Source: DASWTL01 sp035575925
Lineage (GTDB): Bacteria > Bacteroidota > Bacteroidia > Sphingobacteriales > Sphingobacteriaceae
Direction of reading: 5' to 3'
Length of the DNA: 64,000 nt
NCBI GenBank assembly: GCA_035575925.1
Contig: DATLXK010000062.1
Location: forward strand, 87,480 to 151,479
In this document: one piece after another, positions 37,503 through 47,332 of the stretch
Layout: each line of letters begins with the position of its first letter
Numbering within the stretch: the first letter of the stretch is position 1
Made by a program: the position numbers and the translations under genes
Notes under the pieces: model-generated
Seen by the model: only the letters and a program-made list of their open reading frames with translations
The model's database searches: none
What the model was told of the DNA's origin: nothing

Positions 37503-38288
37503 CTATTTAAAAAAGAAAAAGTATAATGGCATTGCAGCAAAAAGCAACGGAACCAGTACTCCGAAGCCCCATAAACTAATAAAACGAATAATTGGGATGT
37601 AGCGTTTGTGATCCCACCCTAATGATTGGAACGCACTTCTGAAACCATGAATTAAATGGAAAGCCAAAGCAGCCATTGAAATTACATAAAGAACCACATA
37701 CCACCAGGTTTTAAAAGAATTTGCAACCACTTTATAAAGGTCTTTTGAAACCACGATCTGCTTGCCCGCTTGTATATCTACATAATCTGAATGTACTAAT
37801 CTGACAGCATCATAAGGCAATTCAGAAACTGTAATATCCTGTGGGTTATCCATGCTGATCTCGTATTTAGCATACGGTAATTCTGCGTTATGGTATTTCC
37901 ACCAGAAATTACTCATGTGCACTACAAGGAATATTAAAAGGATTGTACCCAAAATTCCCATATTCCGTGAGGTCCACGGACTATTAGAATCCCCTTTGTA
38001 AGATGCATATTCAACAGGGCGTGCTTTTTTATTTTTTAAAGTAAGGATCAGTGCATAAACCGCATGGATAATAATACTTGCATATAACACATATGAGATG
38101 ATCTTTATGGGTAAAAAATGCGTCATAAAATAGGCGTAAGCGTTAAAAGCCTGGCCCGAGTCGTTTTTAAATAATTGAAGGTTACCTATAATATGTATGA
38201 TAAGAAAGGAGCACAGAAACAGACCTGTCAGACTCATGATCAGCTTCTTCCCCAGGGATGACGAAAAAGCTTTACTAAAATTACCCAT
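37503..38288 (-). CDS. sdhC: Succinate dehydrogenase cytochrome b subunit (type B)
   Basis: 261 residues with five membrane spans. Heme-ligand type histidines lie in FLIIHIIGNLQLF, SIIIHAVYAL, FLVVHMSNFWWKYH and AFHLIHGFRSAFQSLGW. A single five-span subunit binding two hemes replaces SdhC and SdhD in type B enzymes. Between spans 3 and 4 is a periplasmic-side loop (about 120-190) that is long, as in other Bacteroidota. It is the first gene of the operon. Confidence 0.93.
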   Translation of the reverse strand: MGNFSKAFSSSLGKKLIMSLTGLFLCSFLIIHIIGNLQLFKNDSGQAFNAYAYFMTHFLPIKIISYVLYASIIIHAVYALILTLKNKKARPVEYASYKGDSNSPWTSRNMGILGTILLIFLVVHMSNFWWKYHNAELPYAKYEISMDNPQDITVSELPYDAVRLVHSDYVDIQAGKQIVVSKDLYKVVANSFKTWWYVVLYVISMAALAFHLIHGFRSAFQSLGWDHKRYIPIIRFISLWGFGVLVPLLFAAMPLYFFFFK

Positions 38289-38312
38289 TAGTTAGTATTA
38301 AATTTTGCGAAG

Positions 38313-38343
38313 CAAAAGTATTTAATAAATGCCTAAAAACACA
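38313..38343 (-). promoter_or_regulatory. Putative sdhCAB promoter
   Basis: On the minus strand TACTTTTG (38320-38313) matches TAnnTTTG; TGTG lies 19 bases before it (38343-38340), a partial match to the -33 TTTG. The leader to the sdhC ATG would be about 20 bases. Confidence 0.5.
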
Positions 38344-38426
38344 TAGTAAATAAAGCGAATCTCAGGTTTTTAGTAATTTAGAAAGGTTCTATTGAAATAA
38401 GTAAATTGTATATTAAATAGTAAGCT

Positions 38427-39572
38427 ATGCATATCTTCCGCCTCATTCTTTTTGCACTTTTGATTTCTTTAGCGGCTTGCGGATCAGACGAGACGCAAAT
38501 TAATATTAATGGCGACGCAAAAGGTTTAAATGGTGTGGTACAGCTCAGCAAAGAACACTCCGTTTTACTTGCGGAAAATATTAAAGAAGACGGGTCCTTT
38601 CGTATTACAGGGACTATTAGCAAACCCGGATTTTATGTCCTGGAATTAATTGAAACCGGAAAGACTGAGAAAAACGAAGCACTGCTTTACCTGGATAAAG
38701 ACCCTGTTCATATTAGCTTCGAGGCAAAGTCTTTGAAAAATTATCCTCGTGTTTCCAGCAAATCAAAACACCAGATAGACGTTAGTAAGTATTATTCAAA
38801 ACTTAATCCAGTAATAGAAAGGGCCGATATTGATCATAAAAATGCCAAAAACGCAATGGAGAAAGAAATGGACAAGGCTGATGGAGAGCAATCCATAAAA
38901 TTGATTGAAAATTTGAGCAAGACACAAAAACGAACTCAATCTATTCGTAGAAATTTCAAAAAGAATTTTATTTCAAACAACCCTTCATCTTTATTATCTG
39001 CATATCACATGATAAATTCTAAAGAGGACATAATTAATAACCCCACATTCTATAGTGAATTATATGAGAAATTTTCTGATGAGGTAAAAAATTCCAACTA
39101 TGGAATTGAAGCTGCATCTTTTATTAATAGTAGTCTAAAAAGCGACAATGGTTCGATCCTTCCGGCTATTGTCGGTGATACTCCTGATGGCGTTTCATTT
39201 AATCCGGATAAAATAAAGGGAAAGATTACACTAGTCATGTTTTGGGCAAGCTGGGACAGCGGGAGCAAAAAAGATCTGCAGGAATTGAAAGCTATTTATA
39301 AAAAGCTTAAGCCACAGGGACTGGAGATACTTGCTATTTCACTGGATCAATCGCCTGAGAAATGGAAAAAGTTTATTAAAGACAATGAGTTAGACTGGAT
39401 TCATGTGTCAGATTTTAAGGGGGCATATTCTGCAAACGTTGATAATTTTAATAATAACACCATCCCATACTATTTTTTAGTTGGGCCTGATCTTAAAATC
39501 GCTGACCAAAGCTTTTCGGCATCTAATATTGAAATATATTTTAACGAATTAAAGAGTGCTAAAGGGAAATAA
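38427..39572 (+). CDS. Thioredoxin-fold lipoprotein lacking the CxxC cysteines
   Basis: 381 residues, lipobox LAAC at about residues 16-19. The N-terminal part (about 25-115) is like the DUF4369 beta domain that precedes TlpA-type thioredoxins in Bacteroidota. A helical middle follows, then a thioredoxin-like domain (about 250-381). At the redox site, where WASWCGPCRKE is usual, the sequence is WASWDSGSKKDL, so both cysteines are replaced. The fold looks intact (LEILAISLDQSPEKWKKFIKD, PYYFLVGPD), which suggests a structural or binding role. It overlaps the convergent pdeM end by 14 bases. Confidence 0.85.
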   Translation: MHIFRLILFALLISLAACGSDETQININGDAKGLNGVVQLSKEHSVLLAENIKEDGSFRITGTISKPGFYVLELIETGKTEKNEALLYLDKDPVHISFEAKSLKNYPRVSSKSKHQIDVSKYYSKLNPVIERADIDHKNAKNAMEKEMDKADGEQSIKLIENLSKTQKRTQSIRRNFKKNFISNNPSSLLSAYHMINSKEDIINNPTFYSELYEKFSDEVKNSNYGIEAASFINSSLKSDNGSILPAIVGDTPDGVSFNPDKIKGKITLVMFWASWDSGSKKDLQELKAIYKKLKPQGLEILAISLDQSPEKWKKFIKDNELDWIHVSDFKGAYSANVDNFNNNTIPYYFLVGPDLKIADQSFSASNIEIYFNELKSAKGK

Positions 39573-40221
39573 CCTTGTGCTTTAAAACCCCGAAAACTTT
39601 GTCATCAGCAGAATGGGTAATACAAAACTTACCGGTAAATTTTCCAAAGGCCGGTAATATGGCCTGCCGGTCACCAAAATAAAAACAGGGTAAAGAAACC
39701 GATTGGCGGCCTTTGCCTTTTAGCGTAACCCCCGGATGAATGTGCCCGCTGATAATATACTGGTTCGTATTGACAAGCTTATCAGGTTTCAGAGGCTCAT
39801 GGGTAAATAAAAAAGGCCCTTCTTCGTATACGTCAACTAAATTGAAATTTAGTTTTTTATAAAAACTGGCATGTAAAATATCATGATTGCCTTTCACCAG
39901 TAGCATCGGTATTTCTTTAAATAATTCCCGCCACATCACAAACCAATCCCAGTCATTATTTAATTCACTGTGAAACAGGTCACCTAAAAAAATCAATCGT
40001 TTTGGCTTATATTTTTGTATCAGATCAGACATCATAGCCAAGTCTTCTTGTTCCAGGCCTTTTGGAATGGCGATACCTGATTTACGAAAATGTCCAACTT
40101 TGCCCAGGTGGATATCAGCAAGTATAAGCGTTTGCGTCTCCTGCCATAAAATAGCTTTCTGAGGTAATAGTAAAAAACTCTGGCCCTTACAGAGGTATTC
40201 AAGGGCCATGGTATCTGACAT
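39559..40221 (-). CDS. pdeM: Ligase-associated DNA damage response phosphoesterase PdeM
   Basis: 220 residues. Calcineurin-type metal motifs in order: ADIHLGKVGHFRKSG, FLGDLFHSE, VKGNHDI, FTHEPL and SGHIHPG. The HFRKSGIAIP segment and total size match PdeM rather than other phosphoesterases. In many genomes pdeM sits with a ligase, a DEAD/DEAH helicase (Lhr) and an exonuclease; none is next to it here. A start at the second Met (40209) is possible. It shares the minus strand with, and follows, the DegP gene, with a terminator between them. Confidence 0.88.
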   Translation of the reverse strand: MSDTMALEYLCKGQSFLLLPQKAILWQETQTLILADIHLGKVGHFRKSGIAIPKGLEQEDLAMMSDLIQKYKPKRLIFLGDLFHSELNNDWDWFVMWRELFKEIPMLLVKGNHDILHASFYKKLNFNLVDVYEEGPFLFTHEPLKPDKLVNTNQYIISGHIHPGVTLKGKGRQSVSLPCFYFGDRQAILPAFGKFTGKFCITHSADDKVFGVLKHKVISL

Positions 40222-40234
40222 CAGCTAAAGTTAT

Positions 40235-40264
40235 AAAAAAGCCCTCCGTGATTACGGAAGGCCT
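40235..40264 (-). terminator. Terminator after the DegP/HtrA gene
   Basis: On the minus strand GCCTTCCGT, ATTC-type loop, ACGGAGGGC is followed by TTTTTT. One internal mismatch. It lies 19 bases after the protease stop and before pdeM. Confidence 0.8.
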
Positions 40265-40283
40265 TAAATTTTATTTAAAATTA

Positions 40284-41807
40284 TTATCGAACCTGGAACT
40301 GATACTTCATCCGGGCACCATCAGGAGTAATAGTATCAAATAGCGCCGCATTTCTTCCTGCTGATAAAGCCGCATTAACATCCTGTGCGTTATTAACCGC
40401 ACGTCCATTCACCGAAGTGATAATTGTACCTGAAGGGATATCCATTGTCGAAAATATTCCATTATTAACTACGTTGGAAACCACAACTCCCGAGTTAATT
40501 CTAAACCGGCTTTTTTGCGCAGCAGTAACAGGGGTAAAGCTTGCTCCGAGATTTTTTACTGTTGCTCCTCCTTCAGGGCGGGTATTATTAGAAGCAAGTC
40601 CCAGGCTGCTCTCTCCTTTAAGAGTAACGCTTACATTTCGCTCTTTATCATCACGCAGAACTGCCAATTGAATTTTATCGCCAGGCCGTAGGCGGCCTAC
40701 ACGTTCCTGAAGATCTGAAGAAGATTCTATATAAGCTCCGTTTACTTTAGTAATGATGTCACCTTTTTTTAATCCTGCTGCTTCCCCTCCACCACCGGGA
40801 ACAACCTCACTAACATACAATCCATTAATCTGGCTAATTCCTAGTTCTTTGGAACGTTCAGCATCAAGTTCGGCAAAGCTTACCCCTATAAACCCTCGTT
40901 TTATAGAACCGAATTGTTTAAAATCATCCAACACTTTCTTGGCCAGATTTATAGGAATTGCAAACCCGTACCCCTCATAACTTCCGCTCTGCGATGCAAT
41001 GGCTGCATTAATACCTATCAATTCACCCCGGGTGTTAACCAGGGCACCCCCGCTGTTACCACGATTTATTGCCGCGTCTGTTTGAATAAATGATTCAATA
41101 GCTGTTCTGGGCTGTGGGGCACCTCCCTGTTGGTTTCTTCTTGGACCATCCAGTATACCAATGCTTCGGCCTTTAGCGCTCACAATCCCTGCAGTAACCG
41201 TGGTGTTAAGCGCGAATGGATATCCCACGGCTAAAACCCATTCCCCAACACGTACATCATCAGAATTTCCCAGCTTAACTATGGGAAAACCCTGACCATC
41301 AATTTTAATTAAGGCTAAATCTGTATTACTGTCTTTACCTATAACCTTTGCCTGAAATGACCGCTTATCGGGTAATATCACATCAATTTTATCTGCATTT
41401 TCTACCACATGATTGTTGGTAACAATGTACCCATCTACAGAGATAATAACTCCTGAACCCGAAGCCATTTGAGGCCCCTGCGGCCTGCCGCGTCTTCCAA
41501 AAAATTCTTCAAACATATCCTCCATAGAATCTCCCCCGCCACCCTGAGCATTTGCTCCACCGCTGTATGTAGTTTTTATATGTACCACTGCCGGAGTTAC
41601 TGATGCTGCCGCCTGGGTAAAATCAGGATTATCCGTTGAAGAAATTACAGGCATTGGATTATTGGCGAAATAAACTTTTTGCCTTTCTTCAAAAGACAGG
41701 TTGTCATTTTGCTTATCTTCAATTAATTTAAAAGCTCCGATTGCAACTGCACCACCAATACAAGCAGTTAGCAGAGTTAGACCTGTTTTTCTTATATTTT
41801 CTTTCAT
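40284..41807 (-). CDS. DegP/HtrA periplasmic serine protease
   Basis: 507 residues. An N-terminal membrane anchor or signal (about 8-25) comes before a trypsin-like domain with the triad His in TNNHVV, Asp in DSNTDLALIK and Ser in NRGNSGGALVN. Two PDZ domains follow (about 300-390 and 415-500). A glycine-rich loop (about 82-92) and FGRRGRPQGPQ lie ahead of the protease core. It degrades or refolds damaged envelope proteins. A close match to the Bacteroidota promoter consensus lies upstream; nothing in it shows a specific stress regulator. Confidence 0.95.
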   Translation of the reverse strand: MKENIRKTGLTLLTACIGGAVAIGAFKLIEDKQNDNLSFEERQKVYFANNPMPVISSTDNPDFTQAAASVTPAVVHIKTTYSGGANAQGGGGDSMEDMFEEFFGRRGRPQGPQMASGSGVIISVDGYIVTNNHVVENADKIDVILPDKRSFQAKVIGKDSNTDLALIKIDGQGFPIVKLGNSDDVRVGEWVLAVGYPFALNTTVTAGIVSAKGRSIGILDGPRRNQQGGAPQPRTAIESFIQTDAAINRGNSGGALVNTRGELIGINAAIASQSGSYEGYGFAIPINLAKKVLDDFKQFGSIKRGFIGVSFAELDAERSKELGISQINGLYVSEVVPGGGGEAAGLKKGDIITKVNGAYIESSSDLQERVGRLRPGDKIQLAVLRDDKERNVSVTLKGESSLGLASNNTRPEGGATVKNLGASFTPVTAAQKSRFRINSGVVVSNVVNNGIFSTMDIPSGTIITSVNGRAVNNAQDVNAALSAGRNAALFDTITPDGARMKYQFQVR

Positions 41808-41844
41808 GCTATGAATTCTTTAGCCTTTTACTTAAATATTTACT

Positions 41845-41875
41845 CAAAATTAATACCACATAAACGATTTGCAAA
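41845..41875 (-). promoter_or_regulatory. Promoter of the DegP/HtrA gene
   Basis: On the minus strand TTTG (41875-41872), exactly 19 bases, TAATTTTG (41852-41845). Both boxes fit the Bacteroidota housekeeping consensus. The leader would be about 32 bases. Confidence 0.75.
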
Positions 41876-42019
41876 ATTTTCAGGTATCCAAATTTGTGTT
41901 AAAAAATGTTAAAACATCTATTTGTTTGCTATCCTATAGACAATTAACCTTACCAAATGTTAATTCAGAATGTAATTAAATTCTTTTTATGAATTTTTGT
42001 AACCTTATATGAACTTCTC

Positions 42020-42802
42020 ATGGTAAAATTTTTCAAATATCAGGGTGCCGGAAACGACTTTATTCTTACTGACAATCGCTTAAATAGTTCAGATAGATAT
42101 TCTGAAGAGCTAATACGAAGTTTATGCGATCGGAGATTTGGGATAGGTGCAGATGGTGTTATGGCTTTGCATGATAAGAAAGGTTATGACTTTGAAATGG
42201 TTTACTATAACGCGGATGGAAAACCCGGGAGCATGTGTGGCAACGGAGGAAGATGTATTGTTGCCTTCGCAAAGCACCTAGGAATTATAGCTTCAGAAAC
42301 TAACTTTTTGGCAGTAGATGGGCCACATTATGCCAAAATTTCTGAATCAAGTGATTGGGTGAGTCTCCAGATGAATAATTTGGATATAATAACCCGGGAT
42401 AAAGATGGATTCGTACTTGATACCGGGTCACCTCATTATGTATCCTTAGTTAATGACCTTAAAAATAAAGATGTGTATACGGCAGGTCACTCCATCAGAT
42501 ATAATTCAACTTATGCTGATGAAGGTATTAATGTAAATTTTGTGGAAGATCTTGGAGACCATTACTTTGTTCGCACCTATGAACGGGGTGTTGAGGATGA
42601 GACTTTTGCCTGCGGAACCGGAGCAACGGCAGCAGCGATGACCATGGCCATGCTAAAAGAGCTCAGAGGCCACATTAATACGCAGATTAAAGTTTTAGGA
42701 GGTAAGCTCAATATTCAGTTTGATTACGATGGAATGTGCTTCACTAATGTATTCCTGGAAGGCCCTGCGACTTTAGTCTTTGAGGGGAGTATTGATATTT
42801 AG
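42020..42802 (+). CDS. dapF: Diaminopimelate epimerase
   Basis: Converts LL- to meso-diaminopimelate for lysine and peptidoglycan. 260 residues. Start KFFKYQGAGNDFILTDN is the family signature. The two catalytic cysteines are in PGSMCGNGGRC (about 73) and DETFACGTGATAAA (about 196). Both halves of the pseudo-symmetric fold are complete. It diverges from the DegP gene. Confidence 0.97.
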   Translation: MVKFFKYQGAGNDFILTDNRLNSSDRYSEELIRSLCDRRFGIGADGVMALHDKKGYDFEMVYYNADGKPGSMCGNGGRCIVAFAKHLGIIASETNFLAVDGPHYAKISESSDWVSLQMNNLDIITRDKDGFVLDTGSPHYVSLVNDLKNKDVYTAGHSIRYNSTYADEGINVNFVEDLGDHYFVRTYERGVEDETFACGTGATAAAMTMAMLKELRGHINTQIKVLGGKLNIQFDYDGMCFTNVFLEGPATLVFEGSIDI

Positions 42803-43017
42803 GCATATATCCGGCATTCTATACGTTTCTGTTTTTTAAATGGTGAATTAACTATTCATCTTCCACATACTTTTCTATAATGCCAAAATCTCATGCTAAG
42901 GCTTCATACATCAAATGTTTCATTTTAATAAAGATTTATTCTTAATAAACCGTAAAATCTGCTTACGTTTAACTCTATTTTGAAAACTTCATTAACGCTT
43001 TTTTTGATTGTTCACCA

Positions 43018-45915
43018 ATGTTGAGAGTTGATAGCAGCAAACCATGTATACTGGTTTATTCTATATGCCATCATGCCTTTTTAGGATTTCTAATTGAGCC
43101 TCATATTGTTCAGTTAAATCCTGATGGTGGTTTCTCGTTAACCCATCAACATTTGTTTTCTTCTACCGCTGAAGAATTTTCAGAAATTCTGGATGACTCT
43201 GACATACAACTTATTAAATTACTTGACGAAACGGAACAAGGGCATGTCATAAAACGCTTTTATAAAAAGCCTATCAGGCCAACAGAATTCTTTGCTACTA
43301 TATACGATGAAAAGCTTCACGAGGTTATTCGTCCGAAAATTGAGAAAAAACTTACAGCCGCATTAAAACTGTTGAAAGGCAAAAAGTTGTTTAATATGGG
43401 AAAGGAAGGATGGCCTGTAGAACGGGAAATACAACTAGCTCCACAGCCTGCCTCCATATTGTTCCATTTCCGGCGTAACCAAACAGAGACCCGCTATTTC
43501 CCAACCATAAAATATGACGGTTACCGTATAGAATTTATGTTTAAGGATGCTCAGATCATCTGTAACCAACCCGCCTGGCTTCTGTTGGAAGATACTCTTT
43601 ATCATTTTGATGAGAATATTGAAGGTAAAAAACTTCAGCCATTCTTAAACAAGCGGTTCATTTCTATACCTAAAGCCTCAGAGAAAACTTATTTTGAAAA
43701 ATTTGTAGCCCCGCTTATTGAAAAGCATCACGTGTATGCAGAAGGTTTAGAAATAAGAACAGAAAAATATGATGCCCTGCCTGTTCTAAAGGTTTTATAT
43801 ATTCCGGGAGGAGTATCACAACTGCAATTATATTTCAGGTATGGCGAATATGTTTTTCCCGCGGCCAGTGAACTGAAAGTGACAGTTAAAATGGAAAAAA
43901 AAGGCGATGAATTCATTTTCCATCGTGTGAAACGCTCGCTTAGCTGGGAAAAAGGCAAGATGGGGGAGCTTTTACAACTGGGGCTGGTATCTGCCGGTGC
44001 ATTATTTTCTTCACTGGAAATTAAAAATGATATTTCAACAGAGCCTTCTGATGCCTTTACAATTATTGAATGGCTGAACGCTAATCATGATCAATTAACT
44101 GCAAAAGGTTTTAAAATTGAGCAGGTTGAAGGAGAAAAACGTTTTATTTTTGGCAACAGTAAAATTGATTTAGAATTTCGCGAAAACAATGATTGGTTCG
44201 ATATACACGCCATAGTATATTTTGGAACTTACCAGATTCCGTTTATACAGTTAAAACATCACATTTTAAACCGTATACGGGAATTCACCCTGCCATCAGG
44301 TGAGATAGCTGTAATACCAGAAATATGGTTCTCTCAATATGGCAATCTTCTTCACTTTACGGAAGGAAAAAACAACCTCAGGTTAAGACGGCACCACATT
44401 GGGTTAGTTAATGATTTTGCGGACAGTGAATTAGCATCCATCAGTATGGACCGTAAGCTGCAAAAATTAAACGACTTTACAGAAATCGACGACATCAGCA
44501 TCCCCATAAAATTTAACGGTTCATTACGCTCCTATCAAAAAGCGGGATATAACTGGTTTCATTTTTTACGCTGGTATAATTTTGGCGGATGTCTTGCTGA
44601 TGATATGGGGCTTGGAAAAACAGTGCAGACCCTTGCACTTCTCCAAAAGATAAAAGAAGAAGGTTATGATGAGCATATACCCCGCACGTCATTGATCATC
44701 ATGCCCACTTCATTAATATATAATTGGCTCAACGAGGCTGAAAAATTTGCTCCCGATCTGAAAATACTTGCTCATACCGGAACTTTTAGAAGAAAAGAGA
44801 TGGCGCATTTTTATGATTACGATGTTGTGCTGACCACTTATGGAATAACCCGGGTTGATGTTGAAATGCTTAAGCACATCTACTTTCATTATATTATACT
44901 TGATGAAAGCCAGAACATAAAAAACCCAGACTCTAAAGCTTTTAAAGCTGTAAGGACCTTAAAATCGAAACATAAACTTATTTTAAGCGGTACGCCTGTA
45001 GAGAACTCGGTAAATGATCTGTGGACCCAGATGTCATTTATAAATCCCGGGTTGCTGGGTAGTCAAAACTTTTTCCAAACGGATTTTGTGATCCCTATAG
45101 AGAAAAAACAAGATACCGACAAGGCACGTAAGCTTCAGTCGTTAATAAAACCGTTTGTTTTAAGGCGAACAAAAACGCAGGTTGCTACTGAGCTTCCACC
45201 TAAATCTGAACAACTTTTCTATTGTCAGATGAGTGAAGATCAGGCTAAAGTTTATGAGGATATAAAATCTGAATATCGTAATGAATTATTAAAAAGCCTG
45301 GAAGACGGAACGTTTAACCGGTCACAGATACAGGTTCTGCAAGGCTTAACCAAATTAAGGCAAATTGCTAATCATCCCGCAATGATAGATTCCGAATACG
45401 AAGGAGAATCGGGCAAATTTGAAAACGTGATCCACACGCTTCAAAACGTTTTATCACGCGGACACAAGATCCTGGTTTTTTCGCAATTTGTAAAACATCT
45501 GGATATCTTCAAAAACCATTTTGAAAAAGAGAATATCCGGTTCGCGTACCTTGACGGGTCAACAAAAAATCGCGGAGAAGTAGTAAAAGAGTTCCAGGAA
45601 AATGAAAACATCCGTTTGTTTTTAATTTCTATAAAGGCCGGAGGCGTGGGGCTAAATTTGACTGAAGCAGATTATGTATTTATTCTAGATCCATGGTGGA
45701 ACCCCGCAGTGGAACAGCAGGCTATTGACCGTACTCACCGTATCGGACAGACGAAAAATGTTTTTATCTATAAGTTTATAACAAAGGATAGTGTGGAAGA
45801 AAAAATATTAGCACTCCAGAATCGTAAAAGAAGAGTTGCCGAATCATTGATTACGACCGAAGAAAGCTTTGTAAAATCACTTACAGCAGAGGATATCAAA
45901 GAAATACTGGCGTAA
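43018..45915 (+). CDS. SNF2-family helicase/ATPase
   Basis: 965 residues. The first about 480 are an accessory region that I cannot assign; no zinc-finger SWIM motif is visible. The motor domain follows: Walker A in DDMGLGKTVQTL (about 529-540), DESQ in place of DEAH, SGTPVENSVNDLW, and in the second lobe GVGLNLTEADYVF and AIDRTHRIGQ. Snf2 proteins translocate on double-stranded DNA; in bacteria their task is mostly unknown. It stands alone and its stop is one base from that of aat. Confidence 0.93.
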   Translation: MLRVDSSKPCILVYSICHHAFLGFLIEPHIVQLNPDGGFSLTHQHLFSSTAEEFSEILDDSDIQLIKLLDETEQGHVIKRFYKKPIRPTEFFATIYDEKLHEVIRPKIEKKLTAALKLLKGKKLFNMGKEGWPVEREIQLAPQPASILFHFRRNQTETRYFPTIKYDGYRIEFMFKDAQIICNQPAWLLLEDTLYHFDENIEGKKLQPFLNKRFISIPKASEKTYFEKFVAPLIEKHHVYAEGLEIRTEKYDALPVLKVLYIPGGVSQLQLYFRYGEYVFPAASELKVTVKMEKKGDEFIFHRVKRSLSWEKGKMGELLQLGLVSAGALFSSLEIKNDISTEPSDAFTIIEWLNANHDQLTAKGFKIEQVEGEKRFIFGNSKIDLEFRENNDWFDIHAIVYFGTYQIPFIQLKHHILNRIREFTLPSGEIAVIPEIWFSQYGNLLHFTEGKNNLRLRRHHIGLVNDFADSELASISMDRKLQKLNDFTEIDDISIPIKFNGSLRSYQKAGYNWFHFLRWYNFGGCLADDMGLGKTVQTLALLQKIKEEGYDEHIPRTSLIIMPTSLIYNWLNEAEKFAPDLKILAHTGTFRRKEMAHFYDYDVVLTTYGITRVDVEMLKHIYFHYIILDESQNIKNPDSKAFKAVRTLKSKHKLILSGTPVENSVNDLWTQMSFINPGLLGSQNFFQTDFVIPIEKKQDTDKARKLQSLIKPFVLRRTKTQVATELPPKSEQLFYCQMSEDQAKVYEDIKSEYRNELLKSLEDGTFNRSQIQVLQGLTKLRQIANHPAMIDSEYEGESGKFENVIHTLQNVLSRGHKILVFSQFVKHLDIFKNHFEKENIRFAYLDGSTKNRGEVVKEFQENENIRLFLISIKAGGVGLNLTEADYVFILDPWWNPAVEQQAIDRTHRIGQTKNVFIYKFITKDSVEEKILALQNRKRRVAESLITTEESFVKSLTAEDIKEILA

Positions 45916-45916
45916 A

Positions 45917-46546
45917 TTAATCCTGCAGGGTACTCATATATTCTTTCCGGGAAATAAATTCGGCCCCCAGGCTTTCCAAATGTAATGTATGAAACTGGCA
46001 GTCGATCATAGCAAAACCTTTGTTTTTGCACAGCCAAATTATTGCCGCTTTTGACGCGTTATTCACTTTACTAAACATACTTTCACCACAAAATACGTTA
46101 CCGATAACAACACCGTATAATCCGCCAACCAAAGCATCCCCTTTCCATACTTCAACTGAATGTGCATATCCAATTTTATGCAGAGCTATGTATGCCTGCT
46201 GCATTTGCTTTGTGATCCACGTGCCTTCCTGTTCTTTTCTATCAATTTTAGCACAGGACATAATGACATGATCAAACGCCTGATCATTTGTAATTCTGAA
46301 TATTCCTGATCTTAAAACCTGCTGCATGCTTTTGGATACATGTAAGTGATCCGGAAAAATTACAAACCTGTTATGAGGCGAATACCATAAAATGGGGGTT
46401 TCGTCAGAAAACCAGGGAAAGATACCCTGAGAATATGCTAGAAGTAAACGTTCTACTGAAAGATCACCACCTACAGCCAGCAGGCCATCCTCTTCAGCTT
46501 CATCAGGCTGTGGAAACCAAAGTTGTTCTTCCAGCTGGTAAATCAT
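45917..46546 (-). CDS. aat: Leucyl/phenylalanyl-tRNA-protein transferase
   Basis: 209 residues, normal for the family. It adds Leu or Phe to N-terminal Arg/Lys, marking proteins for ClpAP. Signatures: EDGLLAVGGDLSVERLLLAYSQGIFPWF, ILWYSPHNRFVIFPD and EVWKGDALVGGLYGVVIGNVFCGESMF. Alone on the minus strand, convergent with the SNF2 gene. Confidence 0.96.
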   Translation of the reverse strand: MIYQLEEQLWFPQPDEAEEDGLLAVGGDLSVERLLLAYSQGIFPWFSDETPILWYSPHNRFVIFPDHLHVSKSMQQVLRSGIFRITNDQAFDHVIMSCAKIDRKEQEGTWITKQMQQAYIALHKIGYAHSVEVWKGDALVGGLYGVVIGNVFCGESMFSKVNNASKAAIIWLCKNKGFAMIDCQFHTLHLESLGAEFISRKEYMSTLQD

Positions 46547-46630
46547 TCATTAAATGTAGCATATTAACATATTACTATCTATCGGTTAAAAATTAAATTC
46601 ATACATATATCATTAATGACGTATAATCAC

Positions 46631-46665
46631 AAAACCCAATAAGAGAATTGCTCTTATTGGGTTTT
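46631..46665 (-). terminator. Terminator downstream of the small membrane protein gene
   Basis: AAAACCCAATAAGAG (46631-46645) pairs perfectly over 15 bases with 46651-46665, loop of five. On the minus strand it ends in TTTT and lies 35 bases after the stop of the gene at 46700-46999. Confidence 0.8.
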
Positions 46666-46699
46666 AAAAATATGGGTAAAATTTATTAAAAGCTATGCT

Positions 46700-46999
46700 T
46701 TACAAATTATCTTCTTTGCTAACTTCTTTTGTATAAGTAACCTTATCCGTTCTATCGGCTACAACTTTTGAACCACCGCTTCCGCGGGTCAAAAGCACAA
46801 TGATAACTATCAATACTGCTGCTCCAACAACCCAAACCCAAGGTTCAACACCTGTGGTAGTTTCAGTAGTAACTCTACTGCTGCTAGATGTGGTGCTGGA
46901 TGCCGTTGAATCCTGAGCCCATGCCATGGTAGTAACAATACTTAACATGAAAAGTGCTACTATACTTTTGTAAGTAGATGTGATGTTTAAATTTTTCAT
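46700..46999 (-). CDS. Small exported membrane protein
   Basis: 99 residues: signal peptide (cleavage near TMAWAQ, residue 29), a Ser/Thr-rich stretch (about 31-50), a membrane span (about 53-71) and a charged C-terminal tail on the inner side. I know no named family. It is single, with its own terminator. Confidence 0.7.
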   Translation of the reverse strand: MKNLNITSTYKSIVALFMLSIVTTMAWAQDSTASSTTSSSSRVTTETTTGVEPWVWVVGAAVLIVIIVLLTRGSGGSKVVADRTDKVTYTKEVSKEDNL

Positions 47000-47140
47000 T
47001 TTTGTTTAATTAAGGGTTAATAATCTATCTTATAGTAAAATAACAATGCAATATTAACACCAACATAAGTAAAATGTTTAAGTATTACGTTATCGAGCCC
47101 TGTAATTTAAAAAATTATTTATTAAAATGTTAAAATGAAG

Positions 47141-47326
47141 TTAGTGTAAATCATAATTCCGATTTTTTATTTTGGCATTGATCAGCTTGATCACCTGTTT
47201 TATTTCGGCAATAACCGACATGTTTAACCGTGCCTTTTGCATATTAATGCGCATTAGATTATTGTTTTTTAACTCTGCCTCTAATTTTTTCTTTTCGGCA
47301 TCCAATATGCTCAGAACTAACTCCAT
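47141..47326 (-). CDS. Small coiled-coil hypothetical protein
   Basis: 61 residues, highly charged and helical (LDAEKKKLEAELKNNNL, EIKQVIKLINAKIKN). It starts 6 bases after the stop of the TPR-like gene, so they form a two-gene unit. Function unknown. Confidence 0.6.
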   Translation of the reverse strand: MELVLSILDAEKKKLEAELKNNNLMRINMQKARLNMSVIAEIKQVIKLINAKIKNRNYDLH

Positions 47327-47332
47327 ACTATT

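Noticed and set aside
41980..42010. Possible dapF promoter (AATTTTTG)
   Set aside because: One mismatch in the -7 box and no -33 box at the right distance.
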